A stretch of 51,298 bases of DNA from Caballeronia glathei (GCF_000698595.1 NZ_JFHC01000061.1:1-51298); one strand, 5' to 3'. Shown: positions 41,489 through 50,703, counted from the stretch's first letter. Translations and numbers: made by a program. The notes: generated from the letters alone by a model not told the origin.

Positions 41489-43312
41489 ATGTTATTCATA
41501 TTCCTCGCGTATCTGGGCGGCGTGCTCACCATCCTGAGTCCCTGCATCCTGCCCATGCTTCCGCTCGTATTCTCGCGCGCAGGCCAGCCGTTCGTTCGCA
41601 GCGGCCTGCCGCTTCTCGCCGGCATGGCGCTCACTTTCGCGGCGGTCGCCAGTCTTGCCGCGGTGGGCGGCGGCTGGGTTGCCCAGGCCAATCAATACGG
41701 ACGCTGGATCGCGCTGGCGCTCTTCGCGGTGTTCGGCTTCGCCCTGCTCTTTCCGGGGTTCGCCGAGCGTCTCATGCGTCCCCTCGTGGGCGCGGGAAGC
41801 CGTCTCGCGCAATTCGTCCACGAAGACAGCGCGAAGCCGCGCGTGATGACTTCGGTCGTGCTGGGCGTGGCGACGGGCCTGCTCTGGGCGCCGTGCGCCG
41901 GCCCGATCCTGGGCCTCGTGCTGACAGGGGCGGCCCTGAACGGGGCGAACGCCGGCACGACCCTGCTGCTCCTGAGCTACGCAACGGGTGCCGCGACATC
42001 GCTCGCTGTCGCGCTGCTGGCCGGCGGGCGCGTATTGGCCGCGATGAAGCGTTCGCTCGACGCCGGCAACCGCGTGCGCCGCGCAACCGGAGCCGCGCTG
42101 CTTTTCGGCGTCGCCGCCATCGCGACGGGATTTGATACGGGCACGCTTGCCCGCGTGTCGGTGGACGTCACGGCCGGCATCGAGGAGAAGCTCGTCGAAC
42201 GGCTGTCGCCGCGCGCGGCGCCGTCGGTCAAGCCGGCCGAAACGAGCGGCTCGCTGGCCCGGTCGGCGACACCGGACGGGTTCGTCAAGGTCTCGCTGAC
42301 CGACCTGTTCACCAGCTCGTCCGCGAAGCCAGCCGAAATGAAATTACCCGTGGAGGGCAAGATGCCGAACGTGTCCGGTGCCGTGGAATGGCTGAATTCG
42401 CCGCCGCTGACGAACGAGCAGCTGCGAGGCAAGGTCGTCATCGTCAACTTCTGGACGTATTCCTGCATCAACTGCCTGCGGACCTTGCCGTACCTGAAGA
42501 CGTGGGCGAAGAAATACCGCGATCAGGGGCTGGTGGTGATCGGCGTGCATGCGCCGGAATTCGCCTTCGAGCGCAACGTCGGGAACGTGAAGCAGGCCGC
42601 GCGCGATCTGGGTGTCGACTATCCGGTCGCCATCGACAACAACTACGCGATCTGGCGCGCGTTCGGCAACCAGTACTGGCCGGCTTTCTATGTCATCGAT
42701 GCGCGCGGCGACATCCGCTATCACCACTTCGGCGAAGGCGCCTACGACAAGTCGGAGCGGGTCGTCCAGCAGCTGCTGAAGGAGGCGGGACACCCGGCAT
42801 CGCCTGCGTCCGCCGCCAGCGAGAAGGGGAGCGGCACGCAGGCCGCCTCGGACGGCCGGGACCTGCTCTCCGCCGAGACGTACGTGGGCTACAAGCAGGC
42901 AGAAGGGCTCGCGTCGCCCGAGCGCGTCCTGCCCGACGCACCCCGCACGTACAGCGCACCCGAGAGCCTCGCGCTCAACGACTGGGCCCTCGGCGGCGCA
43001 TGGAAGGTGGGCGCGGAACAGGCGCAGCTCGCGAGCGGGCCGGGCAAGATCGTCTACCGGTTTCATGCGCGCGATCTGCATCTCGTGCTCGGCCCCGGGG
43101 CCGACGCGAAGCCGGTCCGCTTCCGCGTGACCATCGACGGCGCGCCGCCCGGGCCGTCGCACGGGACGGACGTTGCCGCCGACGGCAGCGGCACCGTCGA
43201 CAGCCCGCGTCTGTACCAGCTGGTCCGCCAGAGCGGGCCGGTGCGGGACCGGACCTTTGCCATCGAGTTTCTCGATCCGGGCGTGAACGCGTACGCATTC
43301 ACGTTCGGATGA
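41489..43312 (+). CDS. DipZ-like fused CcdA/DsbD membrane domain and thioredoxin-like protein
   Basis: A 607-residue fusion. Residues ~1-225 form a CcdA/DsbD-type membrane domain with a cysteine in LSPCILPMLP. A TlpA/thioredoxin-like domain at ~290-440 has the active site FWTYSCINCLRTLPYLK (C-I-N-C). The C-terminal ~150 residues are the DipZ beta-sandwich. The membrane part would carry electrons from cytoplasmic thioredoxin to the periplasmic domain. Start: ATG at 41489 (MLFIFLAYLGG). Confidence 0.92.
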   Translation: MLFIFLAYLGGVLTILSPCILPMLPLVFSRAGQPFVRSGLPLLAGMALTFAAVASLAAVGGGWVAQANQYGRWIALALFAVFGFALLFPGFAERLMRPLVGAGSRLAQFVHEDSAKPRVMTSVVLGVATGLLWAPCAGPILGLVLTGAALNGANAGTTLLLLSYATGAATSLAVALLAGGRVLAAMKRSLDAGNRVRRATGAALLFGVAAIATGFDTGTLARVSVDVTAGIEEKLVERLSPRAAPSVKPAETSGSLARSATPDGFVKVSLTDLFTSSSAKPAEMKLPVEGKMPNVSGAVEWLNSPPLTNEQLRGKVVIVNFWTYSCINCLRTLPYLKTWAKKYRDQGLVVIGVHAPEFAFERNVGNVKQAARDLGVDYPVAIDNNYAIWRAFGNQYWPAFYVIDARGDIRYHHFGEGAYDKSERVVQQLLKEAGHPASPASAASEKGSGTQAASDGRDLLSAETYVGYKQAEGLASPERVLPDAPRTYSAPESLALNDWALGGAWKVGAEQAQLASGPGKIVYRFHARDLHLVLGPGADAKPVRFRVTIDGAPPGPSHGTDVAADGSGTVDSPRLYQLVRQSGPVRDRTFAIEFLDPGVNAYAFTFG

Positions 43313-43470
43313 CCTGCCGCACCGCGCCGTCAGGCGGGCCGGGAACGATTCGCCGGTTTCCGTGAAGGGGAGAGGCTTGTGAACCGCCGATTCGTCATCC
43401 GCCCGAGCGCGGGCGCATTGCTTGCAGTCGCGGGGCGCCACGGGCTACGCGCGAGCGCGGGCGCCGCGGG

Positions 43471-43500
43471 GGAATAAACGCGGCCCGACGCGTGTTGTGC
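43471..43500 (+). promoter_or_regulatory. GGAATAAA promoter-like element C
   Basis: GGAATAAA (43471-43478) with TTGT at 43495, about 85 nt before the FAD monooxygenase ATG; the third of four copies. Confidence 0.4.
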
Positions 43501-43581
43501 TTCGAATACCGGTCATCGACCGGTCAACCGGAGCGGGCAGGCGGCAGAGCGCCAGCGGCTCATCGACGAGCGAAACGGAAC

Positions 43582-44937
43582 ATGTCGACTTGGTTCGCAG
43601 GCAGGCACGCGGTGGTGATTGGCGCGGGAATCGGCGGGCTGTCGGCCGCTGCGGCGCTCGCCGGCCATTTCTCGAAGGTCGTCGTGGTGGAACGCGACAA
43701 GCTGCCGCCCGGTGCGGCCGCGCGGCCCGGCGTGCCGCAAGGGAAGCACCCGCACGGCCTCCTCGCGGGCGGCATGGCCGCATTGAGCAAGCTGTTCCCC
43801 GGTCTCGCGAGCAGCCTCACGCAGGCGGGCGCCCTCGTTTCGGATGCCGGCGCCGACGCGCTGATCGAAGTCCCCGGCCTGCAGCCCTTTCCGCGGCGCC
43901 ATCTGGACGTGCACACCTTCCTGATGTCGCGGCCGCTGATCGAAGCGGTGCTTCGCAACCGGCTCGCCGAGCACGAGAACGTCATGTTGCGCGACTCGAC
44001 GCGCGTCATGGAGATCGTCGCGCGGCCGTCCGGCGACGTCGCGGGCGTGCGGGTCGAATCGCCCGAAGGCGAGCAGGAGGTGCTGGCCGCGGATCTGGTC
44101 GTCGACGCGTCCGGCCGCGGCGTGCCCACGCTTGATTTTCTGAAGGCAGCGGGCCGGCCGGTGCCGCAGGAGAGCGTCGTTGGCGTGGACCTCACCTACG
44201 GCACCGCGACCTACTCGTTTCCTCCCGACGCGACGCCCGATTTCAAGGTCGCGCTCACGCTCGCGAAGGCGCCGGAGCGCAGCCGCTGCGGCTTCATGAT
44301 GATGCGCGAAGGCGGCTTCTGGTATGTGCTGTTCGCGGGCCGCGGCGAGGACCGGCCACCCGTCGACGAAGAAGCGTTTCTCGCGTTCGCACAGGGACTC
44401 GATACGCCCACGATCTACGACACGCTCAGGAAGGGACGGCGTCACGGCGAGATTCTGCGGTTCGGCTTTCAGGAGAGCCGCTGGCGCCATTTCGAGCGCC
44501 TCGAGAGCCTGCCCGCCGGCCTGCTGCCGATCGGCGATGCCATCTGCCGGCTGAATCCGGTGTACGGGCAGGGCATGGCCGTCGCCGCACTTGAAGCGCT
44601 GCAGCTGCGCGATCTGCTCGACGCGCAAGGCAGCGACTCCGGCTCGCTCGCCACGCTCGCGCCCAGGTTTCTGGGCGGGGCCGTGCCGCTCATCGAAACC
44701 GCCTGGAAGATGGCCGAGCTTGCGGACCTCGTGTACCCGGAGACGCGCGGCGAAAAGCCCGCCGACTTTCAGAAGACCCTGGAGATGCAAGTCGTCCTCA
44801 ACCGTCTCGCGATCCAGGACGCGGACGTCCAGAAGCTGATGGTCGAAGTCAGGCACCTGCTGAAGCCCGCCACGGCGCTGCACGACCCGGAGATCCAGCG
44901 CAAGGCCGAGGCGTTGCGCGAGCACGCGCCGTCGTAG
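43582..44937 (+). CDS. FAD-dependent oxidoreductase (monooxygenase/geranylgeranyl-reductase-like)
   Basis: A 451-residue flavoprotein. VVIGAGIGGLSAAAAL (residues ~11-26) binds the ADP part of FAD, VVVVERDKLPPG follows it, and the C-terminal FAD loop is LLPIGDAICRLNPVYGQGMAVAALEA. The middle holds RPLIEAVLRNRL. Relatives include halogenase- and monooxygenase-like proteins; no FxWxWxIP halogenase signature is seen, so a monooxygenase or reductase is more likely. The substrate is unknown. It converges with the MFS gene. Confidence 0.88.
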   Translation: MSTWFAGRHAVVIGAGIGGLSAAAALAGHFSKVVVVERDKLPPGAAARPGVPQGKHPHGLLAGGMAALSKLFPGLASSLTQAGALVSDAGADALIEVPGLQPFPRRHLDVHTFLMSRPLIEAVLRNRLAEHENVMLRDSTRVMEIVARPSGDVAGVRVESPEGEQEVLAADLVVDASGRGVPTLDFLKAAGRPVPQESVVGVDLTYGTATYSFPPDATPDFKVALTLAKAPERSRCGFMMMREGGFWYVLFAGRGEDRPPVDEEAFLAFAQGLDTPTIYDTLRKGRRHGEILRFGFQESRWRHFERLESLPAGLLPIGDAICRLNPVYGQGMAVAALEALQLRDLLDAQGSDSGSLATLAPRFLGGAVPLIETAWKMAELADLVYPETRGEKPADFQKTLEMQVVLNRLAIQDADVQKLMVEVRHLLKPATALHDPEIQRKAEALREHAPS

Positions 44938-44968
44938 CGCGGGCGAAGCGGCGGCCGTTTGCGCCTTG

Positions 44969-45008
44969 CTTCACCGGCCCAGTTCACCGGCCCACTTCAC
45001 CGGCTCAC
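44969..45008. repeat. 13-bp tandem repeat, three copies
   Basis: TTCACCGGCCCA-type units begin at 44970, 44983 and 44996 (the third with CT instead of CC), in the gap between two convergent genes. Confidence 0.7.
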
Positions 45009-45017
45009 CTCGGCGCC

Positions 45018-46286
45018 TCACTTCGCCGCGCAGGCGCCCGCCGGCTTGCGGGCGGTCCTCGCGACCGTCGTCTGGACGACGCGGTTGTAGACCGCGCCTG
45101 CCACCATCACCGCCGCGGTGCCGAGAAAGACCGAGCGCATGCCGAAGTGCCCGCCGAAGAAGCCGCCGGTGAGCGGCCCCACGACCTGCCCGACGTACTG
45201 CGCGGATGTCGAATAGCCGAGCATGCCGCCCGCCACCGACGCGGGCACGTTGTGCCGGATCACGCTGGCGACGCACGGCAGCAGCCCGCCGAGCGCGAGG
45301 CCCATCAGAAATCTCAACACGATCAGTTGCCAGCCGCTCGTCACGAACGCCTGCGGAACGAGGAGGACGCCCGCCACGACGAGGCATCCGCTGATCACGT
45401 TCCAGTGGCCGATGCGGTCGGCCAGCTTGCCGAGCCGCGAGGCCGACAGGATGCTGCCGAGCGCCGCGCCCGACATCACGATGCCGGCCACGATCGTCAC
45501 CTGGTGCACGGGCACGAGTTGCGCGACATAGACGGTGATGATCGGCTCGATCGACATGTTGGCGAACATGAGCAGCATGCCGGTGACGAGCATCGCGATG
45601 GTCGGCCGCCGGTCCGCGATGGCAGCCCATCCGCTTTCGCTCGCACCCTTCCTGCCCGCGGCAGCGGGGCGGTCGCGCTTGATGAGGAAGACGGTCGCGA
45701 GGAACGTGACGAAGATGAGCGCGCCGGCGGCGAGGAAGGTCGCCCGTATGCCGATCAGAGGCGGCAGCAGGCCGCCGATGAGCGGGCCCGCGAGATTGCC
45801 CGCCATGATCCCCGACGACAGCACGCCGAGCGCCCAGCCGCAGCGCTCCCTGGGCGTCTGCGTCGCGACGAGCACCATCGAGCCGGACGCGAATCCGCCG
45901 AGCAGTCCGGCGGCGAGCCGCAGCGCGACGAGCTGCCATACGTCGTGCGCCATGCCCATCAGCGACATGATGACGGCCATGCCGAGGCTCGCCCGGATCA
46001 GCATGAGCTTGCGCCCGTACCTGTCAGCGAGCTGGCCCCAGAGCGGCGCGGTCAGCGCGGCGGTGAAGAACGTCGCGCCATAGGCGACGCCGGACCATTG
46101 CGCTATTGCGGCGTGTCCGGCCACACCCAGCTGTTCTACGTAGAGCGGCAGGAAGGGCAACATCAGCGTCATCGCCACGATCGTGGTGAACGAGCCGAAT
46201 ACGCACACGGCGAGATTGCGGCGCCAATGGCTGAAGCCATCGGACGCAGGGTCCGGCGCGGCCGCGCTGCTCTGTTGTTGGTCCAT
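45018..46286 (-). CDS. MFS multidrug-type transporter (DHA1)
   Basis: A 422-residue 12-helix antiporter-type MFS protein. Helix 1 has FGSFTTIVAMTLMLPFLPLYVEQL, loop 2-3 has GQLADRYGRKLML and helix 5 has the antiporter motif region GVLSSGIMAGNLAGPLIGG. These features fit drug:proton antiport. The ATG at 46286 has only a weak ribosome site. Confidence 0.93.
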   Translation of the reverse strand: MDQQQSSAAAPDPASDGFSHWRRNLAVCVFGSFTTIVAMTLMLPFLPLYVEQLGVAGHAAIAQWSGVAYGATFFTAALTAPLWGQLADRYGRKLMLIRASLGMAVIMSLMGMAHDVWQLVALRLAAGLLGGFASGSMVLVATQTPRERCGWALGVLSSGIMAGNLAGPLIGGLLPPLIGIRATFLAAGALIFVTFLATVFLIKRDRPAAAGRKGASESGWAAIADRRPTIAMLVTGMLLMFANMSIEPIITVYVAQLVPVHQVTIVAGIVMSGAALGSILSASRLGKLADRIGHWNVISGCLVVAGVLLVPQAFVTSGWQLIVLRFLMGLALGGLLPCVASVIRHNVPASVAGGMLGYSTSAQYVGQVVGPLTGGFFGGHFGMRSVFLGTAAVMVAGAVYNRVVQTTVARTARKPAGACAAK

Positions 46287-46645
46287 GGTTTCCGCTTGGG
46301 TCGGCGCGGCGTTCGTGAGGAGGACGGCTGACTCACGGTAACGGAGCGATGTTGTGGGCGGAGGGTGAGAGCGGCAAGGCTTTCACGCATCCTGTCGCCC
46401 ATCCTATCGCTACATGCGCTGCGGAAACAGTTTCCCGGCTATACCGGTATCGACGCTACCCCTCAATGCGGGTCGTTCACTGCGTGTGCTGATGAAACCT
46501 TGCGGCATGCCGCTGCGCGTCACGGTCACGCACACGGAAAGCCTGGCGGGCCGCCGCGACCGGTTGCCTTCGAACCCGGCGCATGCGCGGCGCAGTCTCG
46601 CCGCGCATGCCGTGTCGCGTATCGGGCCGCATCGAGACGCATCGG
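46287..46645. other. Intergenic region with strong hairpin
   Basis: No convincing gene. It holds the upstream region of the MFS gene (toward 46286) and, at 46581-46610, a perfect 12-bp stem with a 6-nt loop that follows the DUF4148 stop on the minus strand. Confidence 0.6.
46581..46610 (-). terminator. Perfect 12-bp hairpin after DUF4148 gene
   Basis: GCATGCGCGGCG (46581-46592) and CGCCGCGCATGC (46599-46610) pair perfectly around CAGTCT, 35 nt past the stop at 46646. There is no U-tract on the minus strand. Confidence 0.6.
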
Positions 46646-46966
46646 TCATTGACCGAAGTACACGCCAAGGGGCGAGGGCGTCGACGACCGGCTGCCGGAC
46701 TGAGCCGACGCGTGCATCACGACGCCGCCGACCGCGTTGCTGTCGACGCTGGCCACTTGCTGTGCACCGACTTTCGCTTCTGCGGCCTGGATGTCTTCGG
46801 GGTAGTGCGGATCTTCGCCGCTCGGGCGGTAGCCGGCCTGTTCGATGCGCACCAGATCCGCACGCACTTCGGCGCGCGTGACGGGCGCATTCGACGATTG
46901 CGCGAAGGAAATGACCGGGCTTGCGAGTGCGCCTGCGATGAGGGCGAGCGTAATGAGGGATTTCAT
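46646..46966 (-). CDS. DUF4148 exported protein
   Basis: A 106-residue precursor: signal peptide cleaved after ISFA, then the DUF4148 core TRAEVRADLVRIEQAGYRPSGEDPHYPEDIQAAE (about residues 31-64) and a Ser-rich tail ending PLGVYFGQ. AAGGAAG precedes the ATG. It lies 88 bp from a second DUF4148 gene on the same strand. Confidence 0.9.
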   Translation of the reverse strand: MKSLITLALIAGALASPVISFAQSSNAPVTRAEVRADLVRIEQAGYRPSGEDPHYPEDIQAAEAKVGAQQVASVDSNAVGGVVMHASAQSGSRSSTPSPLGVYFGQ

Positions 46967-47054
46967 GATTCAGGCTTCCTTTGATTTTAGAGGTGAGACG
47001 TGGCTGGCACGTGTGCTGCTGTCGAGAGCGAATCGGCCCTGACGTGTTGTTTCC

Positions 47055-47387
47055 TTAGCTGCCGAAGTACGTCGAGCAGAAGCTCGCCGGTCCGACGCAG
47101 GACATCGAGCCCGGCATGGTGCGCGTGCCGCTCGCGGTCGATCCCGAGACGCGGCCGCCGACGTCGCCGCTGTCGCTCGATTTCTGCCTGAGGCGCTCGA
47201 CCTGCGCCGTGTAGATCGGGCTGACGTCGGGGTACGAAGTGTCGGTGACGAAACGCGAGCCGTTGTTTTCGGCCTGGACGAGTTCCTGGCGCACCTGTGC
47301 GCGTGTTTCCTGCGCGAACGCGTTCGAGAATGCGCCCGTGGAGACGAGTGCGATTGCAGTGGCGGTGAACAAAACAAGCTTCTTCAT
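47055..47387 (-). CDS. DUF4148 exported protein
   Basis: A 110-residue precursor: signal peptide to NAFA, then TRAQVRQELVQAENNGSRF and TSYPDVSPIYTAQVERL, the DUF4148 pattern, and a C-terminal part with two cysteines (SCVGPASFCSTYFGS) that could pair. GGAGCTGAAA precedes the ATG at 47387. It is an obvious paralogue of the neighbour at 46646-46966. Confidence 0.9.
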   Translation of the reverse strand: MKKLVLFTATAIALVSTGAFSNAFAQETRAQVRQELVQAENNGSRFVTDTSYPDVSPIYTAQVERLRQKSSDSGDVGGRVSGSTASGTRTMPGSMSCVGPASFCSTYFGS

Positions 47388-47939
47388 TTTCAGCTCCTTC
47401 GTGGTGGTGGTGGTGTGTGTGCTGCGTTCATGAGCGTTAACCACGCGTGTGGTCCGGATATTCCCGCGCCCTGTGCAATTTCCTGGATAAACGACATAGA
47501 CCTTCGGCCACGTCGCTTATACGAAGGTGTCATGCGCCCGATTGGCGAAGGCATCGATACGCACGCCATAAGCTGCGAATGGGCCGTTACGCGGCCTTCA
47601 TCGGAGAGGGGAATAAATGCCCGCGGCCGTGCGTTGTACTGTTCTTGAGTGACCGGAGCTGCGATGGATCAACGAGCAGGACCGGCGTTGACCACGGTTG
47701 GCGAAAGCGCACGACATCCTCGTTCGTGCGTGTGGTACAGGCCGATGAACGCCTCGTCGAACACGCGCACCGGAATACACGGTGATTTGAAGCGCGCTGC
47801 CGCCTTCTTTATCATTGGTGTCCTGAACGCAGAATCCCGTAGAAGATCGGTCGCGCCACGATGCGCGCGTTCAGCGCTTGCGACGGGAACTTCATTGCTC
47901 GATGTAATGACATGAGCAGAACCGGGATCAACGTTTTCC
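47388..47939. other. Intergenic region with element D, possible small ORF
   Basis: GGAATAAA (47610-47617) with TTGT at 47634 forms element D, facing the histidine kinase. An ATG at 47664 with GGAG upstream opens an 83-codon frame to 47915, but its composition (Arg/Ser-rich, no domain) looks like chance. GTGGTGGTGGTG near 47401 is a short repeat in the leader of the DUF4148 gene. Confidence 0.4.
47610..47640 (+). promoter_or_regulatory. GGAATAAA promoter-like element D
   Basis: GGAATAAA followed by TTGTAC with a 16-nt interval; fourth copy of the element, ~300 nt before the kinase start. Confidence 0.35.
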
Positions 47940-49811
47940 ATGAATACTCCAGATACCGTCCGTCACCTGATCGACCGCGTTCCCGCACTGGTGTGGCGCG
48001 TGACGTCCGACGGATGCGGCGACTACTTCAATGAGCGCTGGCATGCGTTCACCGGCCTTCCATCCGGTCCGTGCGATGTGCGTAAATGGCAGGCCGCGAT
48101 TCATCCCGCCGATGTCGAGGATCTGCGCGGCCTTCTTGCGTCGCCCGGGGGCGGCACGACGGAAGTGCGGATCAGGAACACGGCTGGGGGCTATTGCTGG
48201 TTCGTCGTGAAGTGCGGGCCTCATGTCGGCGAGGACGATGCCCGGGCCATGCACCACGTCGTTGCACTCGAGCTGGACTCGGAGCGTCGGCCCGGGGAAG
48301 ACGGCAAGGATGTCTCGAACGGCGTTCCGGTGCCCTGGGAAAACGTACCGACGATGGCATGGAGCACGCGCGCCGACGGCTATCTCGACTACGCGAACGA
48401 GCGCTGGCTGGAGTGCTGCGACCTCACGCTCGAACAGGCGCGCGGCTGGGGCTGGCGTGCGGGCGTTCATCCGGATGATCGCGAAGGCATCACGGCCACA
48501 TGGCTGCGTCTGCTGGAAACGGGAGAAGAGGGCTATCACGAGGCGCGGATCGGCTCCGAGGCGATCGGGTGGCGCTGGTGCGTCTCGAAGGCGTCGCCGG
48601 CGCGCGATGCGTCCGGGCGGATCGTGCGCTGGTACGGCGCGCTGTTCGACATCAGCGACCGCAAGCTCGCGGAAGACGCGTTGCGGCGAAGCGAGGCGTA
48701 TCTCGAGGATGCCCAGCGCCTGAGCCATACAGGCAGCTTCGGGCTCGATCCGCAGACGGGCACGCTCTACTGGTCGGAGGAAAGCTATCGCATCTTCGAG
48801 TATCCGCGTTCGGTCACGCCTGCGCTCGCGCTCGTGATCGCGCGCACGCATCCCGACGATCTCGGTCTCGTCGAGCGCTCGCTCGGACGAGCCAACGTGC
48901 AGGATGAGGAGATCGACGTGAGCTTCAGGCTCCTCATGCCCGACGGCCGGCTCAAACACGTGCGGATCCTCGCCCATCGGGCGCTCGGCGAGGACGGAGC
49001 GCGAACGCTGGTTGGCGCGGTGGTCGACGCCACGGCGGCGCGGCAGTCCGAAGAGCGGCTGCACCGCACGCACGCGGAACTGGCGCACGTGACGCGCGTC
49101 GCGACGATGGGCGAACTCGCCGCATCGATCGTGCATGAGGTGAACCAGCCGCTTGCGGCCATCGTGACGAATGGCGGCGCATGCCTGCGATGGCTCGATC
49201 GTCCCGAGCCCGATCTCGCCGAAGCCGCTTTATCCGTCGAGCGCATGGTGGCCGACGCGCGCCACGCAAGCGACATCGTGCGCCAGTTGCGGGCATTCGC
49301 GAGCAAGAAGACGCCCGCGAGCATGCCGGTCGACGTCAATGCGGTCATCAGGGAAACGCTGCCGCTGATCGGCATGGGGCAATTCCGCAAGGGCATCGTG
49401 CTCGAACTGCAACTGGCGGAAAAGTTGCCGGCAGTCCTGGCGGACCGGGTGCAGTTGCAACAGGTGCTCATCAATCTCATCAGCAATGCGGCGCAATCGG
49501 TCGGCGAGCAGTCCCGCGATGCGGCCACGGTCCCGATCGGAATCGAATCCGCGCTGACGGCGGACGGAGCGGTCTCGGTCACGGTTCGCGATTCGGGCCC
49601 GGGGTTTCCTCCGGACATTGCTCGCCGGGTGTTCGAGCCGTTCTTCACCACGAAGCCCGATGGCATGGGCATGGGCCTTTCGATTTGCCGCTCGATCATC
49701 GAGGCGCACGGCGGCCGCATCCACGCGTGCAACAACGACGGGCCGGGCGCCCAAGTCGGATTCGTGCTGCCCGCGCATGATCCCGCGCAGTCTGAAGCAA
49801 GCGCGTGCTGA
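47940..49811 (+). CDS. Three-PAS histidine kinase (FixL-like class)
   Basis: A 623-residue soluble kinase without transmembrane segments. PAS domains lie at about 8-110, 133-240 and 255-365 (two with the N-E-R-W helix: FNERWHAFTGL, YANERWLECC). HisKA contains His399 in AASIVHEVNQPLAAI, the HPK4 subgroup; HATPase_c has NLISNAAQSV, DSGPGFPP and GMGMGLSICRSIIEAHGG. No heme-binding His can be assigned with certainty. No response regulator is adjacent, so the partner lies elsewhere. The ATG at 47940 has no strong ribosome site. Confidence 0.95.
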   Translation: MNTPDTVRHLIDRVPALVWRVTSDGCGDYFNERWHAFTGLPSGPCDVRKWQAAIHPADVEDLRGLLASPGGGTTEVRIRNTAGGYCWFVVKCGPHVGEDDARAMHHVVALELDSERRPGEDGKDVSNGVPVPWENVPTMAWSTRADGYLDYANERWLECCDLTLEQARGWGWRAGVHPDDREGITATWLRLLETGEEGYHEARIGSEAIGWRWCVSKASPARDASGRIVRWYGALFDISDRKLAEDALRRSEAYLEDAQRLSHTGSFGLDPQTGTLYWSEESYRIFEYPRSVTPALALVIARTHPDDLGLVERSLGRANVQDEEIDVSFRLLMPDGRLKHVRILAHRALGEDGARTLVGAVVDATAARQSEERLHRTHAELAHVTRVATMGELAASIVHEVNQPLAAIVTNGGACLRWLDRPEPDLAEAALSVERMVADARHASDIVRQLRAFASKKTPASMPVDVNAVIRETLPLIGMGQFRKGIVLELQLAEKLPAVLADRVQLQQVLINLISNAAQSVGEQSRDAATVPIGIESALTADGAVSVTVRDSGPGFPPDIARRVFEPFFTTKPDGMGMGLSICRSIIEAHGGRIHACNNDGPGAQVGFVLPAHDPAQSEASAC

Positions 49812-49933
49812 ACGAACCGGACCGGCGCACCGCTCGCCTGCGAAGCCGGCGGCGTGAGTAACAACGAAAGCGCATGAATTCCCGGCGCACGTTGATGTCT
49901 CAGTACTTGCATCGCCATTGAAAGGGGGCTGGC

Positions 49934-50179
49934 GTGGCACGCCGTCACAGCGAGGTGTATCGCGGTTATCTCATCTGCGTGAACGAGGTGGCGCAGGGCA
50001 CGTGCGAACTCACGGTCCGGGGGCTCGTCGGCCGCGAAATGCCCGTGAGGGCGACTTCGACCATGACCGATACAGTTGCAGGCTCGCGCTTTGCGACATT
50101 CGACGATGCCCGTGCGGCCGCGTCCGATGCGCGATGCGCAATCGACGCCTTGCTCGCATGCAGCAGCACGAGCGGCTGA
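49934..50179 (+). CDS. Small hypothetical protein
   Basis: An 81-residue protein starting at a GTG after AAAGGGGG. HSEVYRGYLICVNEV at the start and SRFATFDDARAAASDARCAIDAL at the end give a strand-strand-strand-helix layout similar to 37942-38175. No known function. Confidence 0.7.
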   Translation: MARRHSEVYRGYLICVNEVAQGTCELTVRGLVGREMPVRATSTMTDTVAGSRFATFDDARAAASDARCAIDALLACSSTSG

Positions 50180-50245
50180 TACCGCTGCGCGCCGGAAGCG
50201 ATCGGCCTGCATGCGGAGTCCATTCACGCCACGCAGGAGACGACG

Positions 50246-50500
50246 ATGCTTCATCCGGAGGTGTACAAGTTTCAATACACGCGCAACCTGGGCCAGCAGC
50301 GCACATACGACGTGATGCTCAATGTCGTGCAGCTCGAATCAGGCGTGTTCGCCTATGAGTCGTGGGTGCATTTCGCTCATGAATTCAAGGGCAATGGCCT
50401 TGTCTTTCCGCTCGTCGCCCAGACGCAGGCTGACGCTGCAGCGGAGGCGCGGGGCCGCATCGAGGACAACATCGAAAATCTGGCCGGCGTTGACGAATGA
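50246..50500 (+). CDS. Small hypothetical protein
   Basis: An 84-residue protein, ATG after AGGAGACGACG. The sequence (VYKFQYTRNLGQQRTYDVML, then AYESWVHFAHEF, then an acidic helix AAAEARGRIEDNIENL) suggests a small alpha/beta fold. It lies 66 nt after the 81-aa gene and may be co-transcribed. Confidence 0.75.
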   Translation: MLHPEVYKFQYTRNLGQQRTYDVMLNVVQLESGVFAYESWVHFAHEFKGNGLVFPLVAQTQADAAAEARGRIEDNIENLAGVDE

Positions 50501-50703
50501 ACGAGGCGCGGCGCGGCGGTAAACCCGGGTATATCTTCCGCGCGAACGTTCGTTATCGGCAATTAGTGCCGTAAACAATGTTATCGAGCGCACATCATTG
50601 ATCTAAATAATTCACCTCAGCCAAACGTTTGCCGTGCGTGCGGAATATTCGCATCAAAGCGCATACTGATTCCCCATAACTAAAGCCAACGAGAGAGAAG
50701 ACC

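Noticed and set aside
43582..44937. Flavin-dependent halogenase
   Set aside because: The FAD motifs fit but the tryptophan-rich halogenase signature was not found.
44969..45008. CRISPR-like array
   Set aside because: Units are 13 bp without spacers and only three copies.
47649..47915. 88-codon + strand frame before the PAS kinase
   Set aside because: No domain, Arg/Ser-rich and chance-like; kept only as a possibility in the intergenic entry.
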